Source: Deinandra increscens subsp. villosa
Lineage: Eukaryota > Streptophyta > Magnoliopsida > Asterales > Asteraceae
DNA: 64,000 nt
Assembly (NCBI GenBank): GCA_039602395.1
Contig: JBCNJP010000006.1
Span: 45,382,428 to 45,446,427, forward strand
Direction: 5' to 3'
The notes under the pieces are model-generated. The model was not told the origin of the DNA. It searched no databases and saw nothing but the letters and a program-made list of their open reading frames with translations. Shown here piece after piece: positions 1-10,006 of the stretch. Every line of letters begins with the position of its first letter. Within the stretch, counting starts at the first letter, position 1. The position numbers were made by a program, and so were the translations under genes.

Positions 1-20
1 ACAAAAGAAAACAGCAACAT

Positions 21-90
21 GGAAGTCGCTGGGTTCGAACCCGCGACCTCTGGGTTATAGCATTACAACCGTACCACTCGGCCAAAGCCC
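21..90 (-). other. tRNA-like Pol III module 1 in LTR (left copy)
   Basis: The minus strand carries TGGCCGAGTGG, a match to the Pol III A box, and GGTTCGAACCC, a match to the B box, at tRNA-like spacing, with a GGTT/AACC anticodon-stem-like pair between. The two ends do not form a 7-bp acceptor stem, so it is not called a functional tRNA. It is conserved at 41385-41454. Confidence 0.55.
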
Positions 91-180
91 TAATTGTGTT
101 ACAGATCCGATCAAATTCGTTTTATTCCTAGTCCGCGACCAGAAGACAGGTATGGAAACAAATACGGGATTAAAAAGGGT

Positions 181-250
181 GAGACCGGGACTCGAACCCG
201 CGTCCCTCGCGTACCAGACCAACGCCCTAACCACCCGTGCCAGATTGGCG
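181..250 (-). other. tRNA-like Pol III module 2 in LTR (left copy)
   Basis: The minus strand has TGGCACGGGTGG (A-box-like) and GGTTCGAGTCC (perfect B-box form) about 45 bases apart. The acceptor ends do not pair. It lies 160 bp from module 1 in the same orientation, and the pair is conserved in the other LTR at 41545-41614. A SINE-like or tRNA-derived origin is likely. Confidence 0.55.
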
Positions 251-1476
251 TCTGTTTTAAGTAGTTAAGTACAGAACATCAATTACATATATCGTACCTG
301 CAGGTCCCCATCTTCTTCACTAGGATTCCGGTGGCCGGAACCCTAGCTCCGTCGCCGGAAAATCGCGAAAACCCAAATAAACTCGTAAAAGATATGCGAT
401 TAACACAGAAAATGGTTTACCTTGAGGCGAAGGTGAGTTACGAGATGATTTCGACACCGAACACGAACCCGACAATTTTCACGAACCCGAACCCCTTGTC
501 ACTGGTGGTGCTCCGCGACCTCTGCTGTGATGATAATCACCGAGGGATGACAAGTGAGGGTGAATGAGGGTGTTGTAGAGGCTGAGACAGTGGTGTTTCC
601 CGGTGGTTTGAGTTCGCCGGAAACTGGAACGCGAGAGAGAGAACGAGAGAGGGAGTTGCGAGAGTGCTTGTGTGATTGCCTAATGATCTGGGTGAGTAAT
701 GGTGAGACTAAATGATCGGCCCCCAAGTAACCGATAGGAGGGATTGAATCCGAATTTATGACCGGCGACGAACGGCTCGACGGTTACGTCCGAGTCGGCT
801 CGACGGTTACGTCCGAGTCTTTAATTCAAGTTTGGAACTTTGGCAGAATTGGTCCCTCCCACCTTTACATATTAAGCAATCGAGTTCTGGTAATTGCAGC
901 ACTAGTCCCTCAAGGTTTTATTAAGGCATGGAGTTTAAAGGTTGACAAGGTTGGTCCCTCAAGTTTATAAAAAAAAAAGTTAACAAGTTTTAAAGGAGTT
1001 ATCATAAAAATGTTTAACAATGAATATATGAAAACGTCAAAATATATGAATCGTGTAGCGTTGATAAGAATTATAAATATTGTTTTACCCACATAAAATC
1101 ATAGAATATAATTTAACAGTTATCTACTTAAATTGTAATCTATATATTTAAAGTCACATAAATTTTGACTAAAATCTATAAATATATGCTTTAGGTTTAC
1201 ATAAAATCATAAATATAATTTATGGTTTGATAATTAAAACTCACATAGAATGATAAAATAAATGTGAAATATATACAGATATATCACATAAAATCATAAA
1301 GTGAAATCATAGAAATATCAAACGTTTAGACTTCCGTGCATGCTCGTATAGTGATGATCACACAAAACCCTAATTTGCTAAAGTCAACAAGTCAACACAT
1401 AAATGTTCACACAACATTTAATACGATTTACGTTCAGTTAATGTCAGAAAATGACCTGAAAAGTCGGATTGTCACA

Positions 1477-1492
1477 GTATCCCCTTGTTGAA
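1477..1492 (-). other. Polypurine tract of the outer gypsy element
   Basis: On the minus strand a purine-rich run containing CAAGGGGATA directly precedes the LTR start TGTGACA. This is the expected plus-strand primer position at the internal side of the 3' LTR. Confidence 0.55.
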
Positions 1493-1580
1493 GAATTTTC
1501 GTCCTCGAAAATTGCGTAACGCGGTAAAAGTTGATGAGCTAGACACAAAGAAAAGAAAGGAAAAATTCTCAGTCGTCACA

Positions 1581-2263
1581 TCATCCCCTTGTTGAATAAT
1601 TTTCGTCCGCGAAAATTAAACCAGTACCTGAACTAGACGAAGGCTGAACCTTGAATAGTCTGGGATATTTCTCCATCATCTGATCTTCGCGTTCCCATGT
1701 GAATTCAGGACCATGTCTCGAGTTCCAACGAACTTTAATGATTGGGATTTTGCTACGCTTTATTTGTTTAATTTCCCGGTCCATAATTTCCACCGGTTCT
1801 TCGATAAATCGAAGTTGTTCGTCCACATGCAACTCTTCAAGTGGAGTGATTAATGTCTCATCTGCTAAACATTTCTTTAAATTCGACACATGGAAAACGT
1901 TATGGACCCCACTTAGTTCTGCTGGTAAGTTTAGTTCATATGCTGATAGACCAACTCTATTAACAATCTCGAATGGCCCAATGTATCTTGGGTTTAACTT
2001 ACCACGTTTACCAAAACGCACTACACCTTTCCAGGGTGAGACCTTTAACAAGACCTTGTCTCCTTCCTTAAATTCCAAAGGTCTTCGCCGTTTATCAGCA
2101 TAATTTTCTGTCTATCTCGTGCGGCTGCCATATGATTACGAATTTGCACGATTTTCTCTGTTGTCTCGAGTACCAACTCAGGACATGTGAGTTGACTGTC
2201 ACCAACTTCCGCCCAACAGAGAGGTGATCTACATTTTCGCCCGTAAAGTGCTTCAAACGGAGC
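1581..2263 (-). pseudogene. Integrase C-terminus and chromodomain-like tail, outer gypsy element
   Basis: The minus strand encodes the end of a Ty3/gypsy integrase. The part nearest 2263 corresponds to the post-catalytic region (APFEALYGRKCRSPLCW). The 165-residue open stretch at 1581-2078 carries the GKLNPRYIGPFEI and VHNVFHVSNLKKC blocks, then a tail ending EFTWEREDQMMEKYPRLF that resembles the chromodomain of Tekay/Del chromoviruses. A one-base frame change near 2085 separates the two parts. E1 is inserted at 2264/10006, so the sequence continues upstream at 10007. It is the 3' end of the outer element's pol and is followed by the polypurine tract. Confidence 0.85.
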
Positions 2264-2268
2264 TACAC

Positions 2269-2730
2269 TGTTGGTCCAACTAATCTTAATCAGTGTCTAT
2301 GAGATTGTTTGTGATGAGAAACCAATAGAGATTAATAACAATTTGGATCCAAATGCAAGAAATGGGTTTTCTAGTATTGAACAATCAATAACCAATACAA
2401 ACTCAAGTAAGAATCATGGAAAACAGCTACAATAAACAGAAATAAGCTCCTAGCCGACACCACAACTCTCAATAATTAGCACCTTGTATTAGGGTTATCA
2501 AAAGTTAGCCAAAAGTGGCTGAAAGTTACAAATATATAGATCAGGTGCTAGATTCGTTGGCAGTTTCGCTGGCCAAGCGAAACTAGCCCTAAATACATGT
2601 AAATCACAAGTCTAGCTATCGAGCGAATCTACAGTTTCGCTCTGTAGTTTCGCTGGCAACTAAAAGGGGCCAAACTACGATCTAAGCAAGATAAGCACGA
2701 TTCATGAATTTCTCCCTACATAGATCTTCA
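2269..2730 (-). repeat. 3' LTR of E1
   Basis: This 462-bp LTR starts tgttggtcc and ends gatcttca. It contains several AGTTTCGCT motifs in both orientations and a TATA-like element (minus strand TATATATT, 2532-2538). Confidence 0.92.
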
Positions 2731-2732
2731 AT

Positions 2733-2745
2733 ATTCCCCCTAGGG
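2733..2745 (-). other. Polypurine tract of E1
   Basis: On the minus strand the run CCTAGGGGGAAT lies just before the 3' LTR. The same tract recurs beside the truncated internal LTR near 5480 and beside the extra-ORF fragment near 3090. Confidence 0.7.
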
Positions 2746-3116
2746 AGAGATTCATGAATTCTTCCCTTCATTAATCTTCAATTTTCCCAAGGGAGGGATT
2801 CAGCCTTCAGATCATTACTCTTCGGTTCCGGCTTTTCTTTGGTTCTTTTCTTGATTTTGACCATAGTAAGCTCCTGCCTTTGATTCTCAATCGGCCAAAT
2901 GATTTGTTGTAATGACAGATCCGCCTATTTTCTCATACAACAACTATCTTCTCTTCATCACCCTTTTTGGATAAATTCAAAGTAGCTTGACAGTTCCTCG
3001 GGCCTTGTGTTCCTGCTGTGTCAATTCATGCCCTTTCCTGATAGGATGTTCACTTATCCTGAAACCAAAATTGATCTTCAATATTCCCCCTAGGGAGGGA
3101 TTCATCCTCTGGATCT

Positions 3117-3494
3117 TCATTTTTCTGCATCGGCTTCATTTGCGCTCGGCTCTTTGTTCAATTCTGTTGGATCAGATTCCCCCAAAACAGTTGGCTCATC
3201 AGCAACGGGGACGATATCCTCTGATTCCCCCAAAATAATAGTCTCATCAGCAGCGGGGAAATCAGCCGGCTTCACAACCTGCTCAGATGATTCACCAAGT
3301 CCGCCCCAAGCAGTGTTCATCAGGTTTGCCAGCTCTCTGTCTTCTTCCTGTCTTTCTTCACCAGCCTTTATCTTCTGTGCTAAATCTTTAATTTCTTTAA
3401 AGACCCCCCGAGCCTTGTTAGCAACCCTCATGAACAGGTTTGCTTCTTCAGCTGTGTCGTCTCCTGAATACTTCAGCAAGCCAATCGAATACAT
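3117..3494 (-). pseudogene. Second copy of the C-terminal part of E1's extra ORF
   Basis: A 125-residue open frame whose body (NLFMRVANKARGVFKEIKDL, then acidic and Pro/Glu-rich to the stop) is clearly homologous to the end of the extra ORF at 5507-5773. It differs by many substitutions and by an insertion in the acidic tail. The first residues do not match, so it is a truncated copy joined to the hairpin-bearing noncoding region. It lies immediately upstream of E1's own polypurine tract and 3' LTR and so represents E1's authentic 3' end. The 5507 copy belongs to the adjoining structure with a truncated LTR. Function is unknown. Confidence 0.7.
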
Positions 3495-3499
3495 GACCC

Positions 3500-5200
3500 T
3501 TTACACTTTGATCATGTTCCATCAAGCAGATAAGATTTTGAAATTCTGGAAATGCCGACTAAATTACACACATCAGGATTCAATTACGCAAGCATCATAC
3601 TCTTCACAAATTTATCGATTTTATCAAAAATGAAGCAGAAAGAAAAATCATTTCGGCTTTTCTAACTTTAAATTAAAACACACCAAAAATCTTTTTGAGT
3701 TTTCTAAAAAGAAATGTAAAACGACTATACAAACAAACTCTATTTTAATTTTGAGAAAGATCCAGACGTGAGATCATATCAATCAATACGCATCAAACAC
3801 ATTTCAATTTCAAATTTAATCAGCATGTAAGACAAGCAGATCACGAATGCATCATTTTGATATTGAGCTTGCACTATATTGATATTAAGCATGCACTATT
3901 AGTATTTATCATTTTTGGATATGCTTAAGGTGTATTAATCATGCCCTGATCACTCAGCCTCACTCTATCAAAGAAGTTAACAAATCATCACATTTATCTT
4001 GATTTTTTTTTTTGTTTTTTTTTTCAAATTGAGACGCGTTCATGATGTTTCATGCAAAAATAAAGCAGAACCCTAAGTGAACAGCAATCAGGTCGGCCGC
4101 AAAGCACGCAGAGAGAGCCCGATGCACTTAGGAAAATAAAAAAAAATAAAGCAGAAGTCGTATATATCAACAACAATCAGGTCGGCCTTCAGGGCACGCA
4201 GAGAAAGTCCGATGATATATACTAAACACCAAGAAAATAAAGAAGAGACTCAATCAGCAAGTGATCAGGTCGGCCGCATAGGCACGCAAGGAAGACCCAC
4301 TGAGTTGAGTGTAAAAATGGCGTAAAGCCTTATTATAAAGCATGCGTACATCGGAACATCTCTTATTCTATTTTTTATAAGATATCAGAATCATTGCAAC
4401 ACTTATCAAGAAATGAAAACTAGAGTATTATCAGGCAAGCTTTATGTTTATATCCTACTCATAGATATCATATTAGTCATGCACACCCATAGATCATACA
4501 AGTACAGTACAACTTTTATTTTTACTCTATCCATGGCAGATAACGCATGTTTATGTACTATCATTTCTCACTTGGTCGGATCAATTTCTCATTTTTTGAA
4601 ATTTTTTTATTAATTTATTCTTCCCCCAAAATCCACAAATACTTTATTTTTGGATTTTCAATAAGGAAAACTAAAAAACAAAACAAAATTGATTCGATCG
4701 ATACTTGACACAATTTTGAAAATCAACCGAAAGGGTTACCGATATGATGCATGCAATTTATCGTTCATCCGATAGTATCATTAAGTCAGGCATTCCAATC
4801 ATACAGTTTATATTTTGAAAAACGCTTGAATGGAGACACCTTTTAAGCAGTTTAATGTGATTTACCCCCAATTCCCCCACAATGTTGCAAACAAAGACAT
4901 CAATAATCAGTTATGAGAGAAATTGCAAGGTAAATGGAACTTAATTACTCCCTTGATCATATTCGAGTGACGATTGGCCAGAAATCATTGGAAGGTAGAT
5001 GACGTGATCATTGATTTCTTGATTTAGGAATTTGGCCAATCAACATGCTTAATTGCAACAGCCACCTGATTCAAGACAACGTGAATTTAGCATGCAGGTC
5101 TAAATAAGACAAACTTAAGATAAAACAAAGTTAAAAGAAAATGTACGAAAATTTAAGACAAAACGAATTCAAAAAAAATTTTTTTTTTTTAAACCAATAT
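3500..5200 (-). other. Noncoding 3' region of E1 with hairpin array
   Basis: AT-rich, with no credible ORF. It resembles E2's 3' region (about 55440-56900) in order and in several short blocks: a GCAGAA...AAAATCTTTTTG block near 3640 and 55490, an actctatccatg block near 4525 and 56487, and the hairpin array between. E1 and E2 therefore share a conserved noncoding 3' region although their LTRs differ. Confidence 0.6.
4073..4310 (-). repeat. Array of three structured hairpins (H1-H3) in E1
   Basis: Three units share the core CAATCAGGTCGGCC / GCACGCAGAGAAAGTCCGATG-like halves, read here on the plus strand. H1 spans 4073-4131 with outer stem ctaagtg/cacttag. H2 spans 4160-4222 with stem gtatatatca/tgatatatac. 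H3 spans 4248-4310 with stem actcaatcag/ctgagttgagt (one bulge). Each has a short apical stem (for example GCC/GGC). Units are about 88 bp apart and H1 and H2 are preceded by an AAATAAAGCAGAA spacer. Outer stems differ in sequence yet stay complementary, a covariation signature of RNA structure. The element is transcribed on the minus strand. Confidence 0.8.
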
Positions 5201-5204
5201 CCAG

Positions 5205-5475
5205 ATATCTTGTATTAGGGTTGAGAATGTTGCAAAAGTTACAAATGAGAGCACAAAGGCTACTATTTATACAGATCAGTAGACAGTTTCGCTGGTAGTT
5301 TCGCTGGCCAAGCGAAACTGTCACTGAGACAACCCTAATCTAGATACCGAGCGAAACAACAGTTTCGCTCAGTAGTTTCGCTAGCTAACAAAAGACAATC
5401 ATTACAAGTGAAACTAAACTAAACAAGCCGACTAAACAAAACTATGAATTCCTCCCTACATTGATCTTCAATATT
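5205..5475 (-). repeat. Truncated LTR of a relative of E1
   Basis: This stretch matches the inner part of E1's LTR from the ttgtattagggtt block through the AGTTTCGCT cluster to the ctccctacattgatcttca end. The first 200 or so bases of an E1-type LTR are missing. The PPT block attccccctaggg follows directly on the right. It marks the 3' end of a second, related element fused into E1. Confidence 0.75.
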
Positions 5476-5506
5476 CCCCCTAGGGAGGGATTCAGCCTCT
5501 TGATCT

Positions 5507-6552
5507 TCATTCTTCTGCTCCGGCTTCATTCGGGCTTGGCTCTTTGTTCAAATCTGTAGTCTCTGATTCCCCTAAAACAGTTGGCTCATTAGCAACGGGG
5601 ACATCAGCCGCCTTCACAACCTGCTCAGATGGTTCTCCAAGACCGCCCCAGGTTTTGTTCATCAGGTTTGCCAGATCTCTGTCTTCTTCCAATCTGTCTT
5701 CATCAGCCCTTACCTTCTGTGCTAAATTCTTTATTTCTTTAACAATCCCACGGGCCTTGTTAGCAACCCTCATAAACAGGTTTGCCTCTTTAGCGGTGTC
5801 TTCTCTCCTGCCCTACATCTAATTGGTTTCTCACACAAGGTTTTCAGATCATCGTTGCTAAATGAGAAGACTTCCATTGGATCAAACAATCTTATTTCAG
5901 CATCTTCTCCTATTCTGATAACAGCTTCACCAGTTTGATTATCATAAAACCATTTCTTGAATGACTGCAGCCTTGATAGTTGTTGATCTGGAATTCTGAC
6001 ACTGTTCATTGTTTTAGCAGGTTTGAATTTTAAGTAAACCTTGGGCTTTCCAGTCATCTCATCAATTTCAGTCCTTGACTTCTTTCTTTCTCCTTTCATA
6101 TACCCAAAGGACACAAAGTCGTCTTTCACAGCCTGCTGCAGCATCATCTTCAAATTGCTGGCCCTTGTACTTTTGTCTTCGTCAATCAAGGGGAGATCTG
6201 CCAGCCTCCTCAGATCCCATCTGGGCAAGGTTTTGAAGCTATCGCGTTTGTGCACATATGAGATACTGCCCCCTCTTCTTTTAATCATGAAGGCATGTAT
6301 GTCAGCATTGAATTTCCGGCTGATGATGTGACGATCAGACTCTTTCCTCTTCTGTTGTGAGATGTTTTGGAATAAAGGAGTCTGTTCTTCAATAGCGGGC
6401 TTTGTGAACCATTCTTCTCTTCTTAAATCGATCACTTCTTAGTTGATAGAACTTATCCTTGCTTGATAAGTTAGAGGATTTTCTTTCAAAGAATAGTTAT
6501 CAGGCTCAGAAAGATCTTCAATCTCATCATCTTCATCAATAAGGTGACGACT
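5507..6552 (-). pseudogene. Extra 3' ORF (aORF) of E1, conserved unknown retroelement protein
   Basis: Reading leftward from about 6550, the frame has an acidic start (DEDDEIEDLSEPDNYS), one in-frame TAA near 6440, and then the 221-residue open frame 5770-6435. After a frame change near 5770 comes a C-terminal piece (5507-5773) with NLFMRVANKARGIVKEI and an acidic end. The middle part (PRWDLRRLADLPLID ... LFDPMEVFSFSNDDLKTL) aligns in motif order with the ORF of E3 (62273-63265: FHSWTEPEIRSLLRAPFI ... FYDPVDLLRFGERDIKLL). No known catalytic motif is visible. It sits in the env-like position between gag and the LTR. Two identical TTTTGCAG acceptor-like sites lie just upstream. Function unknown. 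Confidence 0.65.
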
Positions 6553-6757
6553 GCAAAATAAATAAATAATAATAAAAGTCATAAATCCAGCATGCGAAAG
6601 AGGTGACGACTGCAAAATAAGCATAAACATCATCCAAAGATCAGATATTCGTCCGCCAGTCCGTCAGCTCCAACAAGTGCCGAGAATGCCCCGAAACAAC
6701 ATGTTAATCACTATCTACATAGTCCTGCGGGTGTTCCTGACAAACAAAACAAATTTA

Positions 6758-8916
6758 TCATTTAACCACAGGGATCCAAACACTTACAAATTTGGGATAT
6801 TGGTCTTTCAGTTTTCGTCCAAATATATTTTTTAGAAAACTTCTGACGTTGTTCCTGAAAGATCTATCATGGTTTTTGCTTCCAACTCGTTCTTTGCAGT
6901 TTTTAACCACGTGATCGTCCTTACCGCATCTGAAACAATGAGATTTGTGACCTGATTTCTTAGATTTTGTGCCGGAGGGAGTTTCTAAAAGAATTTCCTC
7001 CTCAGATTCTGTCAAATTAGAGTCAGAGTCACTATATGTTTCATAATCCACTTTTGTTTTACCGTTTGAAGTTCGTGGATTATCATTTTTTTAACATTTG
7101 CGGTAGGGGTGTTTTTCAAAACTGATTCCTTCTCAATAGGTTTTGAAACACGTATTGGAGTGTAAGAAGGAATTTTACTAGAAAGAATCTGTTAAAACAA
7201 TTTGTGTAAGTACTAGTTTGACATGGATCATTTTCAACAACTTCTTGATTATCAGAAGCAGACTTCCTGTTGCAAGATTCTGCAGTAGATGAACTGTTGA
7301 CCGTACAGCTTTCTGAATTGGAATCAGAATCCTTGGAATTGAGATTTCTATTTTCGACTGATTCCATTGAGTCCGAACTACCACAACCAAGCCCACTTGT
7401 GTTACCATATCCATTATCAAAATCCTCCCTGATCTCCTTATGGTTAATTCCTTCTAGACTTGGATGCAAACTGTTAGCATCACTAGGAATTAAATCATTT
7501 AGAGGATGAGGTTTCGGAGTAGGTGAGTAACAATGCGTGCTTGGAGGAGGATAAACTTTAGGAAACACCTTTTCCTTTTCCTCCATACCCACCCCGGTTT
7601 TTATTCTAGCTCCTCGTTGTTGAACGAGCATCTCTTCAACTTTCATTTGAGAGACGGTCCATCTATCTAACTTAGTCTGAAGTTGAGAGGCTTCGAATTG
7701 GGCTAGTGTAACTCTTTCAGAAAGCATGTTTAATTCAACATTTTTAGCAAGAAGGGTTTTTTTTAATGTTCATTTTCATGCATTACCTCATTTAATTTCA
7801 CAAAATATTTTGACTCATTTTCTTTTAATTGGGTGTTCATAGTTTTTAATTCATCGTTGTTGTTGATTAACAACTTGTTGGCCTTATAAATACCAAAAAG
7901 ACGAGTTTGACATGGAAGAGAACACATATCCTGAACGGTCTCATACGGAAGACCCATAACAACTTTTTCTGCGGCAAGGGCCTTTTCGCAATTGCAAGCC
8001 GGTGTGGACTACCTGCTTTTGCTTTCTTTCTTCTTAATTTTCTCAGTTTCATCATCTGAAACCTTCTTCTCTTTACTAATCTCAACAGTATTACCCACAG
8101 CAGCCATATTGTTTTTATCTTCCTTATCAAGGCTTTGTTCATAGGTTTGTGCAGTGGCAATTCCTTTAGGAATGTCGGGAACCGTAGTGATGGGAACGGC
8201 AGTTTGAGAGCATGATTCGGCAAGACCCATTGGCCGATTGTATACTTGTCTTTTATTGTCAAATTCAAACGACTTAAGCTTGTTGATGACGTCCATGATC
8301 TTATAATCTGGGAACCTCCTTTCTTGTTTCAACTGACGGACCTGATTACTCCACACAGATGGTACGGATTCCAGCAACTTCTTGATCTGTTCAGCATTTG
8401 TAAGTTGTGGATCGAATTTCTTGAGTTTGCTGGAAATAGTGAGAAATCGGTTCGTGAGATCAGTTAACTTTTCATTCTTAATGCTTGAGAAAGTTTCGAA
8501 CTCCTTGACAACTTGTGCTTCGGTGTCATTAACAAAATCTCCATTTCGGTCATAAAACTCACACAGCGCATCATAAAGGCTCTTAGCATCAGAGTGTTTG
8601 GCGAAGCGGTTATAGATTTCATGAGACAGACAAAGCTTGAGGGTCTCAAAAGCCTTTTTATCGCGATGCATGAGTTTTAGATCACCTTTAGTGTATGTAT
8701 CCGGGTTTCTGTTTATGATGTTCGATCGTTAACAGTAATTAACGGGATGTGAGGTCCATACACAATTGAGTGCCACAGATTCTTGTTCGTATCAAGAAAG
8801 AAGGACTCCAGATCGTATTTCCAATCTTCAAAGACATAATCCTTGGACAACAGAGGAATTCGGTTTGATGCAACACCGACGGAATCACCGATGGCCGAAG
8901 TGGTAAACATGGTCAT
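6758..8916 (-). pseudogene. E1 gag, copia type, broken by frameshifts
   Basis: Starts at the ATG at 8916. Segments 8713-8916 and 8009-8671 form the N-terminal capsid-like domain of the copia gag (UBN2-like) family, with blocks such as VFEDWKYDLESFF, AKSLYDALCEFYDRNGD and LTNRFLTISSKLKKFDP. Segments 7763-7957 and 7116-7727 cover a coiled-coil-like stretch and a Ser/Asp-rich linker. Segment 6758-7051 has one CCHC zinc knuckle (CFRCGKDDHVVKNC). At least four frame changes interrupt it. The order capsid domain, coiled coil, knuckle resembles that in E2. It would package RNA if intact, but this copy cannot make full-length protein. Confidence 0.8.
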
Positions 8917-9523
8917 TCTTAATCAGCCTGAAATGAAACAATCAAAGACAAACAAAAGATAACAAGATAAAATGAGGTTAGTTTCGCTGAAAATGGCAGT
9001 TTCGCCAGCAATTTCGCTCGGAAATCCTGACCGAGATTCAGTTTCGCCTCAGTTTCGTTGTGTGCACGGGCAGCACTTTGACTTAAAGTCGCCGTATACA
9101 CACAGTTTCGCTAGCTAGTTTCGCTGGAAACTGGTTTGAACTTTCGTTCAAGAAAAATGAAAATAGTTTCGCTTCCCTGGATTTAGGACGAAAGAATAGT
9201 TTCGCTCAGTAGTTTCTCGGCGAAACTACAAATTCGCTTGATAGTTTCGCTGTCTGAAGGCACAGTTTCGCTGGATAATCAGCAATTTTGCCCAGAACAG
9301 AAAACCTATTTTTCGAGAAGACTACAGCCTCAAATCAGCCCAAATCACAATGCATGGATGATCAGGTGATTACAATAGCTTTGGTATAACAATATGCACC
9401 AAAAACAATCAAAATCAACAACAAATTCAATGAAATCAGAATCCAATAGTGATTTTTCTAAAAAAAAACTTTCAAAATACCCAAAAACTCAAAAAAAAAT
9501 CACACAACAATCAAGAGCACTTA
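8917..9523 (-). other. E1 5' leader with AGTTTCGCT motif cluster
   Basis: The untranslated leader between the PBS and the gag ATG. From about 8980 to 9273 the nonamer AGTTTCGCT or a one-base variant occurs about a dozen times, sometimes paired (agtttcgctagctagtttcgctgg), with at least one inverted copy (gcgaaact near 9224). Outside the leader and the LTR-type sequences of E1 I did not see the motif. The role is unknown. Confidence 0.75.
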
Positions 9524-9536
9524 GGCTCTGATACCA
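9524..9536 (-). other. Primer binding site of E1 (tRNA-iMet)
   Basis: On the minus strand the sequence is TGGTATCAGAGCC, complementary to the 3' end of plant initiator tRNA-Met. It lies three bases inside the right LTR and fixes the element's orientation. Confidence 0.92.
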
Positions 9537-9539
9537 TAT

Positions 9540-10001
9540 TGTTGGTCCAACTAATCTTAATCAGTGTCTATGAGATTGTTTGTGATGAGAAACCAATAGA
9601 GATTAATAACAATTTGGATCCAAATGCTAGAAATGGGTTTTCTAGTATTGAACAATCAATAACCAATACAAACTCAAGTAAGAATCATGGAAAACAGCTA
9701 CAATAAACAGAAATAAGCTCCTAGCCGACACCACAACTCTCAATAATCAGCACCTTGTATTAGGGTTATCAAAAGTTAGCCAAAAGTGGCTGAAAGTTAC
9801 AAATATATAGATCAGGTGCTAGATTCGCTGGCAGTTTCGCTGGCCAAGTGAAACTAGCCCTGAATACATGTAAATCACAAGTCTAGCTATCGAGCGAATC
9901 TACAGTTTCGCTCTGTAGTTTCGTTGGCAACCAAAAGGGGCCAAACTACGATCTAAGCAAGATAAGCACGATTCATGAATTTCTCCCTACATAGATCTTC
10001 A
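9540..10001 (-). repeat. 5' LTR of E1
   Basis: 462 bp, TG...CA, near-identical to 2269-2730. On the minus strand the U3 part (9823-9938) carries AGTTTCGCT-type motifs, including the near-palindrome agtttcgctggccaagtgaaact. A TATA-like TATATATT lies at 9803-9809. Confidence 0.92.
9801..9938 (-). promoter_or_regulatory. Putative E1 promoter: TATA plus upstream AGTTTCGCT motifs
   Basis: Reading leftward, several AGTTTCGCT-like motifs (9938-9823) are followed by a TATATATT box at about 9806, as expected for an enhancer cluster directly upstream of a core promoter. Promoter function is inferred. Confidence 0.45.
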
Positions 10002-10006
10002 TACAC

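Larger units (their letters stand above)
1..1476 (-). repeat. 3' LTR of the outer gypsy element (cut by window edge)
   Basis: This segment aligns along its length to 41365-42804, with scattered substitutions and small indels. One indel is a 23-bp unit present twice here (774-796 and 797-819) and once in the other copy. The right end reads ggattgtcaca and is followed by a purine tract on the minus strand. The divergence and indels mark an insertion clearly older than the nested elements. Confidence 0.85.
2269..10001 (-). mobile_element. E1: non-autonomous copia-like LTR element, gag plus extra ORF, no RT
   Basis: Bounded by 462-bp LTRs (2269-2730 and 9540-10001) starting TG and ending CA. Perfect 5-bp target duplications tacac lie at 2264-2268 and 10002-10006. 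A PBS matching initiator tRNA-Met is next to the right LTR, so transcription is right to left. The inside holds gag remnants, an extra ORF homologous to one in E3, a truncated second LTR and a hairpin array. I found no protease, integrase, reverse transcriptase or RNase H. About seven substitutions separate the LTRs by eye (about 1.5%). It needs enzymes from another copia-type element. Confidence 0.88.

Noticed and set aside
21..250. Two functional tRNA genes
   Set aside because: A and B boxes are present, but the acceptor ends do not pair into 7-bp stems, so only tRNA-like modules are called.
3154..3633. 159-residue plus-strand ORF
   Set aside because: Shadow of the minus-strand extra-ORF fragment; the minus frame has the homologue at 5507-5773.
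4073..4310. Hammerhead or hairpin ribozyme
   Set aside because: The units have AGAAA and GTC blocks but lack the CTGATGA core of hammerheads and the loop layout of the hairpin ribozyme, on either strand.
4073..4310. CRISPR-like array
   Set aside because: Units are diverged, contain variable paired stems and lie in a plant retrotransposon.
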